Positions 9,447 through 18,625 of a stretch of DNA of 64,000 nucleotides are shown piece by piece. Within the stretch, counting starts at the first letter, position 1. Every line of letters begins with the position of its first letter. A program made the translations under genes and the position numbers. The DNA is from Novosphingobium sediminicola (lineage in GTDB: Bacteria; Pseudomonadota; Alphaproteobacteria; Sphingomonadales; Sphingomonadaceae), in NCBI RefSeq assembly GCF_014196525.1, contig NZ_JACIDX010000008.1, forward strand, positions 186,001 through 250,000, written 5' to 3'. The notes under the pieces are model-generated. The model did no database searches. It was given only the letters and a program-made list of their open reading frames with translations, and was not told the origin of the DNA.

Positions 9447-9883
9447 GCCTTGCGTTGATCGCTCTGACGCTTGCCGATGCGGCAATACTGCCCCCGCCTG
9501 CCCCGTCGCTGACGGTGGTGGTCGAGAATGTGCGGTCCAATGTCGGGCGGGTGCATGTCGCGCTTTGCCCGCAAAAGACTTTCCTGAAAGATGATTGCAA
9601 ACTGGAAACCTCGGTGCCCGCACAAAAGGGGGCGACGACGGTGATTTTTACCTATGTCCCCCCCGGCGAATGGGCGGCCCAGGCCTTTCAGGACGAGAAC
9701 GGCAACAAGAAGGTCGACCAGAACTTCATCGGCATTCCGCGCGAAGGGGTCGGCTTTTCGCGCGATGCAAAGATCGTGTTCTCGCCGCCCAAATGGCGCG
9801 ATGCCATGTTTGTCCACGACGGCAAACCGCAGACCATCAGCTTTTCGCTGCGTTACTTCATGGGGCGGTCGGGGCCGAAGTGA
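9443..9883 (+). CDS. DUF2141 family secreted protein, first copy
   Basis: This 146-residue protein starts with a TTG whose last two bases begin the dxs stop codon (TTGA overlap), so translation is probably coupled to dxs. The N-terminus [19 protein letters not shown] reads as a short signal peptide. The mature part matches the DUF2141 beta-sandwich pattern: [19 protein letters not shown] at the start, then [27 protein letters not shown], which is the conserved D-x-N-x-N-G-K loop region. The biochemical role is unknown. A second DUF2141 gene lies at 30789-31313 at the far end of the hopanoid locus. Confidence 0.85.
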   Translation: MSLALIALTLADAAILPPPAPSLTVVVENVRSNVGRVHVALCPQKTFLKDDCKLETSVPAQKGATTVIFTYVPPGEWAAQAFQDENGNKKVDQNFIGIPREGVGFSRDAKIVFSPPKWRDAMFVHDGKPQTISFSLRYFMGRSGPK

Positions 9884-9922
9884 GGCGGCCCGGCACGACA
9901 CTGGCCGCGCCGGAGCAAGCAG

Positions 9923-10549
9923 TTACTTCGGATTAGCGGCCAGTCGGTTGAGATGCGCCACCAGCGCGCCCGCGCCGCCCTTGGCGATCACCCCGGCGAA
10001 ATCGGAGCGGCGCGTGGCGATCTGGCTGATCGCGTTGCGATAGAACACGTCGATGATCCGCCATTGCCCGCCATTTTCGCGCAGGCGATAGTTGAGCGAT
10101 TCGTTCGTGCCCGGCCCCGTCAGTTGCGTGCGCACCAGCTTGTCCGTTCCGCGCGTTTCCACCCCACCCACAAGGCTGAGCTTCTCGCCCGAATAGCTGT
10201 CAAAATTGGCGGCATATTGCGCCACCGTCATCGCGCGAAAGGCGGCAATGACACTGGCCTGTTCGAGCGGGGAAAAGGTGGTCCACGGCGGGCCGACAGA
10301 CAGACGCGCCATCGCGGGAATGTCAAAGGCGCGATCCACCACCGGGCCGATCACGCGCGCGCGCGCCGATTGGCCGCCCTGCGCCTTCATCGTGGCGATC
10401 AGGCCCGCATTGAGCCCCTCGATGGTCTGAACCGCCGGATCGCCCGCCTGCGCCATGGCCACGCCCGGAACAACCGCCAGCGACAAAGGAGCCAGCAGCG
10501 CCAGCGCCCCGGCAGCCTTGAACGATGCGAATCCCGATTGACGTGTCAT
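9923..10549 (-). CDS. hpnM: HpnM, MlaC/Ttg2D-like periplasmic hopanoid-associated protein
   Basis: This 208-residue protein has a cleavable signal peptide (to about residue 34, VAMAQA) followed by the MlaC/toluene-tolerance Ttg2D fold: IEGLNAGLIATMKAQ near the start, FDIPAMARLSVG, FSPLEQASVIAAFRAMTVAQYA and WRIIDVFYRNAIS. MlaC proteins carry lipids across the periplasm. In hopanoid clusters this family is called HpnM, and a hopanoid or lipid shuttle role is inferred from context. The ATG at 10549 has GGAG 5 bp upstream. A GTG two codons earlier overlaps that ribosome site and is less likely. It is divergent from ispH. Confidence 0.85.
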   Translation of the reverse strand: MTRQSGFASFKAAGALALLAPLSLAVVPGVAMAQAGDPAVQTIEGLNAGLIATMKAQGGQSARARVIGPVVDRAFDIPAMARLSVGPPWTTFSPLEQASVIAAFRAMTVAQYAANFDSYSGEKLSLVGGVETRGTDKLVRTQLTGPGTNESLNYRLRENGGQWRIIDVFYRNAISQIATRRSDFAGVIAKGGAGALVAHLNRLAANPK

Positions 10550-10784
10550 GCTCACTCCAGATCAAACCTTGCGTTAACCCCGGACGCCCGTGCCGCAGCG
10601 GGCCTTGGCGCGTCCTTGAGCCAGAGCAATACGTAAAACAAGTGGCATGAGCGCGCAATGAAGCCGCGGTTCAGGCTGGCGCAATCTTTTCTCTGCCAAC
10701 AGAAGCGGTTACAATGCCCATCGTGCTTGTAGGCGCCATGCCCGAAATCCCCCCAAGGGCACAGGTTCAAAAGGGATATACCGT
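10550..10784. promoter_or_regulatory. Divergent promoter region between hpnM and ispH
   Basis: This 235-bp gap separates divergently transcribed hpnM and ispH, so it must carry at least two promoters. An ispH ribosome site (AAAGGGA, 10770-10776) lies 8 bp before its TTG start. I see no clear operator and no convincing -35/-10 pair that can be called by eye. Confidence 0.4.
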
Positions 10785-11780
10785 TTGACACCGACAGAGA
10801 GTTCCCCCGCTCGGCTGCTCGCCGCTCCTTTATCCATCAAACTTGCCTCGCCGCGCGGATTTTGCGCGGGCGTGGTGCGCGCGATCCGCATTGTCGAACG
10901 CGCGCTCGAAATCCATGGCGCGCCGGTTTATGTCCGCCATGAGATTGTTCATAACGCCCATGTCGTAAACAGGTTGCGCGCGATGGGCGCGGTCTTTGTC
11001 GAAGAACTCGACGAAGTGCCCCCCGGCGCGGTCACGGTGTTTTCCGCCCATGGCGTGCCCCAGACCGTCGAGCAGGAAGCCGAGCAGCGCGGCCTGCCGG
11101 TCTATGACGCCACCTGCCCGCTGGTGACCAAGGTGCATCTGCACGGCGGCCGCTTTGCCCGCGAGGGGCGCGAAGTCGTGCTGATCGGCCATGCGGGCCA
11201 CCCCGAGGTGGTGGGCACGCTGGGCCAGATCCCGGCGCCGGTCCATCTGGTGGCCACGCCCGATGATGTGGCCGCGCTGCCGCTGGGCGAGGATGCCTCC
11301 ATTGCCTATGTGACGCAGACCACGCTGTCGGTTGACGATACGCGCGGCGTGATTGCCGCGCTGCATGACCGCTTTGACGATGTGGCGGGCCCCGACGTGT
11401 CCGACATCTGCTATGCCACGCAAAATCGCCAGAACGCCGTGCGCGCGCTGGTGGAGGAATGCGATGCGCTGATCGTGGTGGGCGCGGCCAATTCCAGCAA
11501 TTCGAACCGGCTGCGCGATGTGGCGCTTTCGCTTGGCAAACCGGCATGGCTGGTGGGCGATGCGGGCGATCTGGACCCGCAATGGCTGGACGGGGTCGAG
11601 CGCCTTGGCGTCACCGCCGGGGCCAGCGCGCCCGAAGAGCTGGTCGAGGATGTGATTGCCGCAATCGCCCTTTCGCGAAAAATAACCGTCTCAGAGCTTG
11701 ACGGCATCCGCGAAAACGTGTCGTTCAGCCTGCCTGCGGCGCTGCGCCGCGCGGGTGAATCTGCCCGCGCCCGCGTATAA
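10785..11780 (+). CDS. ispH: 4-hydroxy-3-methylbut-2-enyl diphosphate reductase
   Basis: IspH makes IPP and DMAPP in the last MEP-pathway step and uses a [4Fe-4S] cluster. The 331-residue protein has the three conserved cluster Cys in SPRGFCAGV (Cys27), YDATCPLV (Cys111) and [10 protein letters not shown] (Cys209). It also has the substrate-binding HNAHVVNRL and SAHGV segments and the Ser/Asn motif ANSSNSNRL. It starts with TTG at 10785 after AAAGGGA. Only 22 bp separate it from hpnH, so the two are likely co-transcribed, placing both ends of the MEP pathway (dxs and ispH) beside the hopanoid genes. Confidence 0.96.
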   Translation: MTPTESSPARLLAAPLSIKLASPRGFCAGVVRAIRIVERALEIHGAPVYVRHEIVHNAHVVNRLRAMGAVFVEELDEVPPGAVTVFSAHGVPQTVEQEAEQRGLPVYDATCPLVTKVHLHGGRFAREGREVVLIGHAGHPEVVGTLGQIPAPVHLVATPDDVAALPLGEDASIAYVTQTTLSVDDTRGVIAALHDRFDDVAGPDVSDICYATQNRQNAVRALVEECDALIVVGAANSSNSNRLRDVALSLGKPAWLVGDAGDLDPQWLDGVERLGVTAGASAPEELVEDVIAAIALSRKITVSELDGIRENVSFSLPAALRRAGESARARV

Positions 11781-11802
11781 AGCCTTAGTTGGAGTAAGCC
11801 CC

Positions 11803-12975
11803 TTGTCCCTTCCCCTCGCCCCAGCCCTGCGCATTGCCGGCCACGCCATTTCCAGCCAGATCAAGGGCGGCAAATATCCGCTCGTGCTGATGCTCGAACC
11901 GCTGCTGCGCTGCAATCTTGCCTGCCCGGGCTGTGGCAAGATCGATTATCCCGACGCGATCCTTAACCGCCGCCTGTCGGTGGAAGAATGTATGGCGGCG
12001 ATCGAGGAATCGGGCGCGCCCGCCGTGTCGATCGCGGGCGGCGAACCGCTGCTGCACCGGGATATGCCCAAGATTGTCGAAGGCTATATCGCGCGCAAGA
12101 AATTCGTGATCCTGTGCACCAACGCGCTGCTGCTGAAAAAGAAGATCAACGACTACAAGCCCTCGTCCTATTTCACCTGGTCGATCCATCTGGATGGCGA
12201 CAAGGCCATGCATGACAAGGCCGTGGATCAGGAAGGCACCTATGACGTCGCGCTCGAAGCGATCCATCTGGCCAAGTCGAAGGGCTTCCGCGTTCAGGTC
12301 AACTGCACCGTGTTCAACGATGCCAAACCCGAGAGCATGGCCAAGTTCCTCGACCTGATGACCAGCCTCGATGTCGAAGTGACCATCAGCCCCGGCTATG
12401 CCTATGAGCGCGCCGCCGATCAGGAGCATTTCCTGAACCGCGAAAAGACCAAGAACCTGTTCCGCGACCTGTTGAAGCGCGGCGCGGCCAAGAATGCCAA
12501 GCCGGGCGAAGGCGGCGGCAAGGCATGGAAGTTCACCAATTCGCCGCTGTTCCTCGACTTTCTGGCGGGCAACCGTTCGTATGAATGCACGCCCTGGTCG
12601 ATGCCGCTGCGCACGGTGTTTGGCTGGCAGAAGCCCTGCTATCTGGTGGGCGAAGGCTATGTCGAAACCTTTGCCGAGCTGATGGAAGGCACCGACTGGG
12701 ATCAGTATGGCGTCGGCAAGTACGAGAAATGCTCGAACTGCATGGTCCATTGCGGGTTTGAAGGCACGGCGGCCAAGGAAGGCCTGACGCGCCCGTGGGA
12801 ATTCATCAAGGTGGGCATGCAGGGCATCCGCACCGATGGCCCGATGGCGCCCGACATCGACCTGTCCAACGCCCGCAAGGCGCAGGACGTGCATGCCACG
12901 CAGGTCGAAGCCGAGCTGGAAAAGATCAAGATTTCCGATCCGGAAGGCTATGCCCGCGCCACCCGCGCGGCCTGA
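11803..12975 (+). CDS. hpnH: HpnH, radical SAM adenosylhopane synthase
   Basis: HpnH joins the 5'-deoxyadenosyl group from SAM to diploptene and makes adenosylhopane, the first step of the C35 side chain. The radical SAM motif CNLACPGC gives Cys37, Cys41 and Cys44 from the start I chose. A second Cys-rich region near the C-terminus (CSNCMVHCGFEG) is also family-typical. The start is the TTG at 11803 because GGAG (11791-11794) lies 8 bp upstream and the next residues fit known HpnH N-termini. The longer frame begins inside ispH. The gene ends at a strong terminator. 390 residues, normal length. Confidence 0.95.
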   Translation: MSLPLAPALRIAGHAISSQIKGGKYPLVLMLEPLLRCNLACPGCGKIDYPDAILNRRLSVEECMAAIEESGAPAVSIAGGEPLLHRDMPKIVEGYIARKKFVILCTNALLLKKKINDYKPSSYFTWSIHLDGDKAMHDKAVDQEGTYDVALEAIHLAKSKGFRVQVNCTVFNDAKPESMAKFLDLMTSLDVEVTISPGYAYERAADQEHFLNREKTKNLFRDLLKRGAAKNAKPGEGGGKAWKFTNSPLFLDFLAGNRSYECTPWSMPLRTVFGWQKPCYLVGEGYVETFAELMEGTDWDQYGVGKYEKCSNCMVHCGFEGTAAKEGLTRPWEFIKVGMQGIRTDGPMAPDIDLSNARKAQDVHATQVEAELEKIKISDPEGYARATRAA

Positions 12976-12995
12976 TCTTTTCAGCGCCGGATACG

Positions 12996-13030
12996 AAAAA
13001 GGGCGGGGGCCGCAAGCCCCCGCCCTTTTT
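12996..13030. terminator. Bidirectional terminator between hpnH and hpnG
   Basis: A perfect 15-bp inverted repeat (12996-13010 and 13016-13030) with a 5-nt loop has A5 at its left edge and T5 at its right edge. It therefore reads as a Rho-independent terminator on both strands, serving convergent hpnH and hpnG. Confidence 0.92.
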
Positions 13031-13033
13031 GCA

Positions 13034-13702
13034 TCAGCGCAAATCAAAGCCCAGATAAGGCCCCGCCTGTTTCGACCCTTTGATCAGGGCGCGATAGGCC
13101 TTGGCAAAACCCATGATCGTCTTGGTCAGCGATCCGATCTGATCGGGCTGCTGGCGGATCGACTTGAACACCGCGCCCAGCGCCAGTTCGCCATTGGGCC
13201 CCATCATCACATTGACCGCAGGCGGCAATTCCACCTCGGCAATATCGGAAATACAGCGCAGGATCACAAAAGGCAGGTTCATATGCGCCGCCACCTCGGC
13301 CACGATATGGCTTTCCATATCCGCCGCAATGGCAGCGCTCGCCCATGCGCGCTCGGCCTTGTCATGCGAATCGGTCAGCAGATGACCATCGGCATGCACC
13401 GTGCCCACCCGCGCATCGGGCAGCAATTCCTGCAACACTGCCACCCAGCGTTCATCGCATTTGGTATGAAACGCCCCGGTCAGCCTTTTGCCGATCACCA
13501 TCGTGCCCAGTTTGAGCGTATGATCGACCGCCCCGCACATGCCATAGCTGATGAGCCCGCCGGCATGTTTGGCCCGCTCCATCAACTCCTCGCGCAGGCG
13601 TTCGGGGTCATTGCCCCCCGCGATCACCTCGACCTGATGCTGATCCAGCACCGCCGCCTCGCGCAGCGTGCCTGTCACCACGATCACCGGCTTGCCGTTC
13701 AC
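13034..13702 (-). CDS. hpnG: HpnG, nucleoside phosphorylase-like adenosylhopane nucleosidase
   Basis: HpnG removes adenine from adenosylhopane, leading to ribosylhopane, after HpnH. The 222-residue protein belongs to the purine nucleoside phosphorylase/MTA-SAH nucleosidase fold. It shows GGLISYGMCGAVD (the phosphate/ribose loop region), HADGHLLTDSHDKAE and IAADMESHIVAEVA, which contains the base-pairing MES segment, then ILRCISDIAE with the catalytic Asp. The start is a GTG whose bases overlap the shc stop (GTGA), so it is translationally coupled to shc. It is the last gene of the hpnA-to-hpnG operon. Confidence 0.92.
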   Translation of the reverse strand: MNGKPVIVVTGTLREAAVLDQHQVEVIAGGNDPERLREELMERAKHAGGLISYGMCGAVDHTLKLGTMVIGKRLTGAFHTKCDERWVAVLQELLPDARVGTVHADGHLLTDSHDKAERAWASAAIAADMESHIVAEVAAHMNLPFVILRCISDIAEVELPPAVNVMMGPNGELALGAVFKSIRQQPDQIGSLTKTIMGFAKAYRALIKGSKQAGPYLGFDLR

Positions 13703-15636
13703 ATTCCCCACTGGGCTTGCTCCACATTGGCCTGCGCCATATTGCGATACCGCGCCAGAGCCCAAAGCGGGAAATAGCGCGGATAGCCATGATAGCGCAG
13801 GTAAAAGACTCGCGGGAAACCCCCGCCCGTATAATGCTCCTGCCCCCAGAGACCGTCCCCGGCCTGATTGGCGATCAGCCACGCGATCCCGCGCGCGACT
13901 GCCTCGCTTTTCGCCTCGCCCACCGCCATCAGGCCAAGCGTGGCCCATGCCGTCTGGCTGGCGTTCGAAACAAAGCTCTCGTGGCCCTTGCGGTCCAGCG
14001 CATAGGAATCGCAGCTTTCGCCCCAACCGCCATCCGCATTCTGCACCGTTTTGAGCCATTCGACCGCGCGCGCCACCATCGGATGGTCTCGCCCGATCCC
14101 TGCCCGGCCCAATGCGCACAGCACCGACCAGGTTCCATAGACATGGTTGACCCCCCAGCGGCCAAACCAACTGCCTTCCTTCTCCTGCTCCTTTTCCAGC
14201 CAGCCCAGCGCCGCCTTCATACGCGGGCTGTCGACGGGCTCGCCCATCTGGGCCAGCATCGAAACCACGCGCGCCGAAACATCGGCCGTGGGCGGATCGA
14301 GCAGGGCGCCATGATCGGCAAAGGGCAGGTTGTTCAAATAGAGCTTGTCATTGTCGGCATCGAAAGCGGCAAACCCGCCATCCTTCGATTGCAGGCCCAC
14401 GGTCCATTCCACCCCGCGCGCGATAGCCTGCGCATCCTTGTCGCCGCGCAGGCCCGAGGCGCGATCCATCGCCATCACCACCACGGCGGTGTCGTCCAGA
14501 TCGGGATAGTGGTCGTTATTATACTGAAACGCCCAGCCGCCGGGCCGGACATAGCGCTGTTCGACCCAATCGCCCGCCGTATCCAGAATCTGGCGCGGCC
14601 CCAGCCAGTCAAGCGCGCGGTCGGCCCCGGCCAATGCCTCCTCGCTGCCCACCTCCAGCATGGCATGGGCGGCCAGAGCGGTGTCCCACACCGGGCTGAC
14701 GCAGGGCTGGCAATAGGCCTCGTCCTCTTTCACCACCAGCAGGCGCTCGACCGATTCGCGCGCAATCGCGCGATGCGGATGGTCGGGGGCATAGCCCAGC
14801 ACATCAAACATCATCACGCTGTTGGCCATCGCCGGATAGATCGCGCCAAGGCCATCGACGCCGTTAAGCCGCTCGACCACCCATTCCTCACACAGCCGGA
14901 TCGCGCGGGTCCGCATCGCCTTGGGCCAGCGCCCCTCGAACCGCTTGAGGCCCCAGTCCAGCGCCTCGAACCCGTTCTTCCACACGGCATGAACATGGTC
15001 GGCCTGGCTGGTCAGTTTGCGCGTCACGCCGGTATACAGCTCCGGCACGAACACCTGCTTGGGGTTCCGCGCCACGGGCTTCAAAGCGCAAAGCACCAGC
15101 AGCGGCACCACCACCGTGCGCGCCCAATAGCTCATCTTCAGCAGATGGACCGGGAACCAGCGCGGCGCGAGGATCAGCTCGGGCGGGATGGTCGGCACCG
15201 CATCCCACGGCCCGGCGCCAAACAGCGCCAGCTGAATGCGGGTAAAGACATTGACAGCCTCGGCCCCGCCCGCCTTCAGGATCGCGGCGCGGGCGCGGGC
15301 CATGTGCGGCGCATCGACATCGTCGCCGATCATTTTCAGCGCGTAATAGGCCTTCACCGTAGCCGAAATATCAAACCCGCCCTCGTGATAGAGCGGCCAG
15401 CCATCATGGGCATCCGACTGAATCCGGCGCAGATAGCGACCGATCTTGCCTTCCAGTTCCTCATCCACCGGCTCGCCCAGAAAGTGGCGCAGCAGCACAT
15501 ATTCGGACGGAATGGTGGCGTCGGCCTCCAATTCATAGACCCAGTGGCCATCCTCGCGCTGCTCGCTCAGCAGCGATTGCGAGGCGCGCGCGATGGTGGC
15601 GTCCAGCAGGGCGCGATCAGGGGCGGTTTGGCTCAT
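13699..15636 (-). CDS. shc: Squalene-hopene cyclase
   Basis: Shc (also HpnF) cyclises squalene to hopene and diplopterol at the cytoplasmic membrane. The 645-residue length is normal. The catalytic DXDD motif is DLDD at about 379-382, preceded by WAFQYNNDHYP. Several QW repeats are visible, for example QSKDGGFAAFD, QNADGGWGES and NQAGDGLWG. A hydrophobic membrane-anchor helix appears at WARTVVVPLLVLCAL (about 171-185). The ATG at 15636 overlaps the hpnE stop (ATGA), which fixes the start. The much longer reading frame extending to 15990 is a shadow within hpnE. Confidence 0.97.
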   Translation of the reverse strand: MSQTAPDRALLDATIARASQSLLSEQREDGHWVYELEADATIPSEYVLLRHFLGEPVDEELEGKIGRYLRRIQSDAHDGWPLYHEGGFDISATVKAYYALKMIGDDVDAPHMARARAAILKAGGAEAVNVFTRIQLALFGAGPWDAVPTIPPELILAPRWFPVHLLKMSYWARTVVVPLLVLCALKPVARNPKQVFVPELYTGVTRKLTSQADHVHAVWKNGFEALDWGLKRFEGRWPKAMRTRAIRLCEEWVVERLNGVDGLGAIYPAMANSVMMFDVLGYAPDHPHRAIARESVERLLVVKEDEAYCQPCVSPVWDTALAAHAMLEVGSEEALAGADRALDWLGPRQILDTAGDWVEQRYVRPGGWAFQYNNDHYPDLDDTAVVVMAMDRASGLRGDKDAQAIARGVEWTVGLQSKDGGFAAFDADNDKLYLNNLPFADHGALLDPPTADVSARVVSMLAQMGEPVDSPRMKAALGWLEKEQEKEGSWFGRWGVNHVYGTWSVLCALGRAGIGRDHPMVARAVEWLKTVQNADGGWGESCDSYALDRKGHESFVSNASQTAWATLGLMAVGEAKSEAVARGIAWLIANQAGDGLWGQEHYTGGGFPRVFYLRYHGYPRYFPLWALARYRNMAQANVEQAQWGM

Positions 15637-16904
15637 TGTACTTTTCCATATTTCAAGGGCTGGCCCAGAACCAGCCGTGCCGCGCTGTCGCCGGAGCGGA
15701 TCGCCCCCTCGATGGTCGCGGGCAGTCCGTTTTGCACCCAGTCTCCGGCCAGAAACAGGTTGCGCCAGCGGGTATTCGTATGCGGGCGCCGCGCATCCTG
15801 CTCGGGCGTGGCGGCGAATGTGGCGCGCTTTTCCTTGACGATCTGCCAGCGGGGCATCGGGGCGGCGATCCCCAGAGCCTGCGCCACCTCGGCCCAGATC
15901 ATCGCGGCCAAAACCTCGCGGTCCTCGTCCATCAGACGGTCCGCGCCCGAAATGGTCACGGAAATCCGGTCGGGATGGGTGAATATCCATTCGCTGGTGG
16001 CATTGGTCAGCCCCAGCATCTCAGGCGCGCCCGCCGGGGGCACACAAGCGAAATGCGCGTTCAGGATCGAGCGGTGATCGTCCGGCACGGTCAGATCCGG
16101 CACCAGCGAGGCCGCCACCCATGCAGGGACCGCAAGCACCACCACCTCATCCGCGCCAATCGCCTGCGCCCCATCGGCCCATTCCAGCGCGGCCACCACA
16201 TCGCCTTCAAACCGGATGCCGCGCAGCCGCCGCCCGGTCTGCAAAGCCACGCCCTGCGTCTCCAGCCAGTCCACCGCCGGATCGATAAACGCCGCCGCCA
16301 GCGTTGGCACGGCCACGCGCGGCGCACTGGCCCGCCCGCCCTTGGCCAGCGTTTCGGCCAGCACATTGGCGCAAAGCGCAGCAGAGGACGCCGCCGGATC
16401 CGTGTTCAATGCCGCCAGCAGAACCGGATGCAGCATCCGCTCCCACACCGGCCCCTGCGGCTTTACCAAATCACCGATGGTCTGATCCGCCCGCCCCTTG
16501 AGCAGGCGCCCCAAAGGCAGATAATCAGCCAGACGCGACCCCGGCACCCGGCGCTTGGGGAAGAAGACCCACCACGGCACCGGCCCGTCATTGATCCGCA
16601 AGGTCCAGCGCTCACCCGTGGCCAGATCGGCAAAGGCGAAATCGGCATGGGGCGGACCGGCCAGAGGAGTATCCGCGCCCACCACCGCGCGAAACCGCGA
16701 AACCGCCGGATTGCCCGCCAGCACCAGATGGTTGCCATTGTCGATGGTTAGGCCCAGCGCAGGGTCGAAATAAGAGCGGCAGCGCCCGCCCGCCCGCGGT
16801 CCGGCCTCGGACAGCGACACCGGCAGCCCGGCCGCAGACAATTCCACCGCCGCCGCCAGCCCGGCCATACCGGCCCCGATCACCTGTGCGCGCAGGAATG
16901 CCAT
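15633..16904 (-). CDS. hpnE: HpnE, hydroxysqualene dehydroxylase
   Basis: HpnE is an FAD-dependent enzyme that reduces hydroxysqualene to squalene. The dinucleotide-binding motif VIGAGMAGLAAAVEL lies at residues 8-22, followed by the second glycine/arginine motif GGRCRSYFD. The C-terminal FAD motif is LFLAGDWVQNGLPATIEGAI (about 385-404). 423 residues, typical for the family. Its ATG directly abuts the hpnD stop codon with no spacer, and its stop overlaps shc. Confidence 0.95.
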   Translation of the reverse strand: MAFLRAQVIGAGMAGLAAAVELSAAGLPVSLSEAGPRAGGRCRSYFDPALGLTIDNGNHLVLAGNPAVSRFRAVVGADTPLAGPPHADFAFADLATGERWTLRINDGPVPWWVFFPKRRVPGSRLADYLPLGRLLKGRADQTIGDLVKPQGPVWERMLHPVLLAALNTDPAASSAALCANVLAETLAKGGRASAPRVAVPTLAAAFIDPAVDWLETQGVALQTGRRLRGIRFEGDVVAALEWADGAQAIGADEVVVLAVPAWVAASLVPDLTVPDDHRSILNAHFACVPPAGAPEMLGLTNATSEWIFTHPDRISVTISGADRLMDEDREVLAAMIWAEVAQALGIAAPMPRWQIVKEKRATFAATPEQDARRPHTNTRWRNLFLAGDWVQNGLPATIEGAIRSGDSAARLVLGQPLKYGKVQ

Positions 16905-17753
16905 TTATCCCATCACCAGATGGCGGATCAGCGAGAAAAGCAGGCGCGGCTTGGACGTGCTGACCCGGCGGCGCGGCGCGTGCCAGCCTTGCGCCAGCAT
17001 CCGACGAAGGACCAGCGCATAGGCTTCCTCCATCAGGCGCGGGGCGATCAGGCGACCCTTGGGGCGCGCGGCAAGGCAGGCGCCCGCCGCCACGAAATGC
17101 GCCTCGGCCCGCGCGGCCAGCCAGCGCGCGGCGCTGTCCATGCCGGGGTCCTGCATCAAGGTCGTGGGCGTGGCGGGGTGGATGCCCGCATGGGTCAGCG
17201 CCTCAATGGGCAGATAGACGCGCGCGATTTCGGCGTCTTCGTCCAGATCGCGCAGGATATTGGTGAATTGCAGCGCCCGGCCAAGGTGATGCGCCAGATG
17301 GACGCCCTCGGCGCGTTCCATGCCAAAGATGTTGACCGAGAGGCGGCCCACCGCGCTGGCCACGCAATCGCAATAATGGTCGAGCAGGGCAAAGGTGGGC
17401 CATTGAATGTCGGCATCGACATCCATCTGCATCCCCTCGATCACGGCAAGGAAATCGGCCTCTTCCAGCGAGAAATCACGCACGGCCTGCGCGAGGAAAG
17501 CGGCCTGTCCGGTGTCCCCTCCGCGATAGAGCGCGCCGATCCAGCGGCGCCAGTCGGCCAGCATTGCGCCGCGCTCCCCGCGCGGGGCCTGCTGATCGTC
17601 GGCAATGTCGTCAACGATGCGGCAAAAGCCATAGATGGCGAACATCGCCTCGCGCTCGGCGCGCGGCAGGATACGCATACCGGCGTAAAAGCTGCTGCCC
17701 GCGACCTTGGCGCGCAGGGCGTCGGGAATGGGTGATAGGGTGGTTGCGGTCAT
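16905..17753 (-). CDS. hpnD: HpnD, presqualene diphosphate synthase
   Basis: HpnD condenses two farnesyl diphosphates to presqualene diphosphate. The 282-residue protein is an all-helical trans-isoprenyl synthase. Its first Asp-rich motif RIVDDIADD is at about 45-53 and the second, NILRDLDED, at about 165-173. The start (ATG 17753) lies 5 bp after the hpnC stop. A longer frame upstream runs inside hpnC. Together with hpnC and hpnE it provides the three-gene bacterial route to squalene in place of a eukaryote-type squalene synthase. Confidence 0.95.
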   Translation of the reverse strand: MTATTLSPIPDALRAKVAGSSFYAGMRILPRAEREAMFAIYGFCRIVDDIADDQQAPRGERGAMLADWRRWIGALYRGGDTGQAAFLAQAVRDFSLEEADFLAVIEGMQMDVDADIQWPTFALLDHYCDCVASAVGRLSVNIFGMERAEGVHLAHHLGRALQFTNILRDLDEDAEIARVYLPIEALTHAGIHPATPTTLMQDPGMDSAARWLAARAEAHFVAAGACLAARPKGRLIAPRLMEEAYALVLRRMLAQGWHAPRRRVSTSKPRLLFSLIRHLVMG

Positions 17754-17758
17754 GATCT

Positions 17759-18625
17759 TCAGCCCGGCCAGATACGGTGGCCCGCCTGCCGCATTGCAGC
17801 ACGAAGCGCAAGGGTGAGCGCGCGGCCCTTGGTGTGGTGGACCTTTTCGCTCAAGGGATCGCGCGCCAGCAGGACCTCGCACAGATCCTCGGCCAGCCGC
17901 TGGATGATGGCCACCTCGGCAGCCAGCCGCCAGTCGCGGATCGCATCGGCAAAGGGCGCGCTGGCCCGCAGCAGGCCCTGCGTGCGCAGCGTCAGATCGG
18001 TCAGCACCCCGCGCAGCGCCGGATTGGCGCGCTTTTCAGCCAGAGCCTCCACCCCGATGCCCGCAGCGCGCAGCGAATCGAGCGGGATATAGACCCGGTC
18101 GATGGCGCGGTAATCCTTGGCGCAATCCTGCAGGTGGTTGATGATCTGCAAGGCGGCGCAGAGCGAATCGTTCATCGGCCAGAGGACGCGGTCTTCCTCA
18201 TGGCAATCGAGGACGAAGCGGCCCACCGGCATGGCCGAATAGCGGCAATAGTCGATCAGCCCGGCCCAGTCCTGATAGCGGTCCACCGTGCAGTCGCGCT
18301 CAAATGCGGTCAGCAGGTCATGGGCATGGGCAAGGCTGATGCCCCGCTCGCGGCATACAGTGCCCAAAGCCTGCGCCAGAGGATCGCCGATACCGGCCTC
18401 GCCCCCTTCCAGCCCGGCGCGCATCAGGCCCAGCAGGCGCAGTTTTTCCTGCGCCGAGGCGGTGGGGTGGTCGGCAATATCATCGGCCGCGCGGGCAAAG
18501 CGGTAATAGGCCATCACCGGCGCGCGCGCATCGGGGCGCACCAGAAAACTGGCCACGGGAAAGTTCTCGCCCGTGTGGTCCTTGCCGCTTTGCAGATCCG
18601 CGGTGGTCAGGATGGTATCTGTCAT
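17759..18625 (-). CDS. hpnC: HpnC, hydroxysqualene synthase
   Basis: HpnC converts presqualene diphosphate to hydroxysqualene. It is a 288-residue squalene/phytoene-synthase-like protein with ADDIAD at about 47-52 and the second motif NHLQDCAKDY at about 163-172. The second motif differs from that of HpnD in having CAKD in place of LRDLDED, which is usual for this subgroup. The ATG overlaps the hpnB stop (ATGA). N-terminal segment GENFPVASFLV is a family hallmark. Confidence 0.95.
   Translation of the reverse strand: MTDTILTTADLQSGKDHTGENFPVASFLVRPDARAPVMAYYRFARAADDIADHPTASAQEKLRLLGLMRAGLEGGEAGIGDPLAQALGTVCRERGISLAHAHDLLTAFERDCTVDRYQDWAGLIDYCRYSAMPVGRFVLDCHEEDRVLWPMNDSLCAALQIINHLQDCAKDYRAIDRVYIPLDSLRAAGIGVEALAEKRANPALRGVLTDLTLRTQGLLRASAPFADAIRDWRLAAEVAIIQRLAEDLCEVLLARDPLSEKVHHTKGRALTLALRAAMRQAGHRIWPG

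Noticed and set aside
7836-9623. 595-residue minus-strand frame opposite dxs
   Set aside because: Antisense shadow of a highly conserved gene; no recognisable domain.
11731-11760. GCCTGCGGCGC-like sequence within the ispH 3' end resembling the module centre
   Set aside because: It is in coding sequence, lacks the edge boxes and end hairpins, and can be explained by Ala/Leu/Arg codons.
13717-16077. 786-residue + strand frame opposite shc and hpnE
   Set aside because: High-GC antisense shadow; His/Arg/Gln-rich with no domain, while shc and hpnE are certain.
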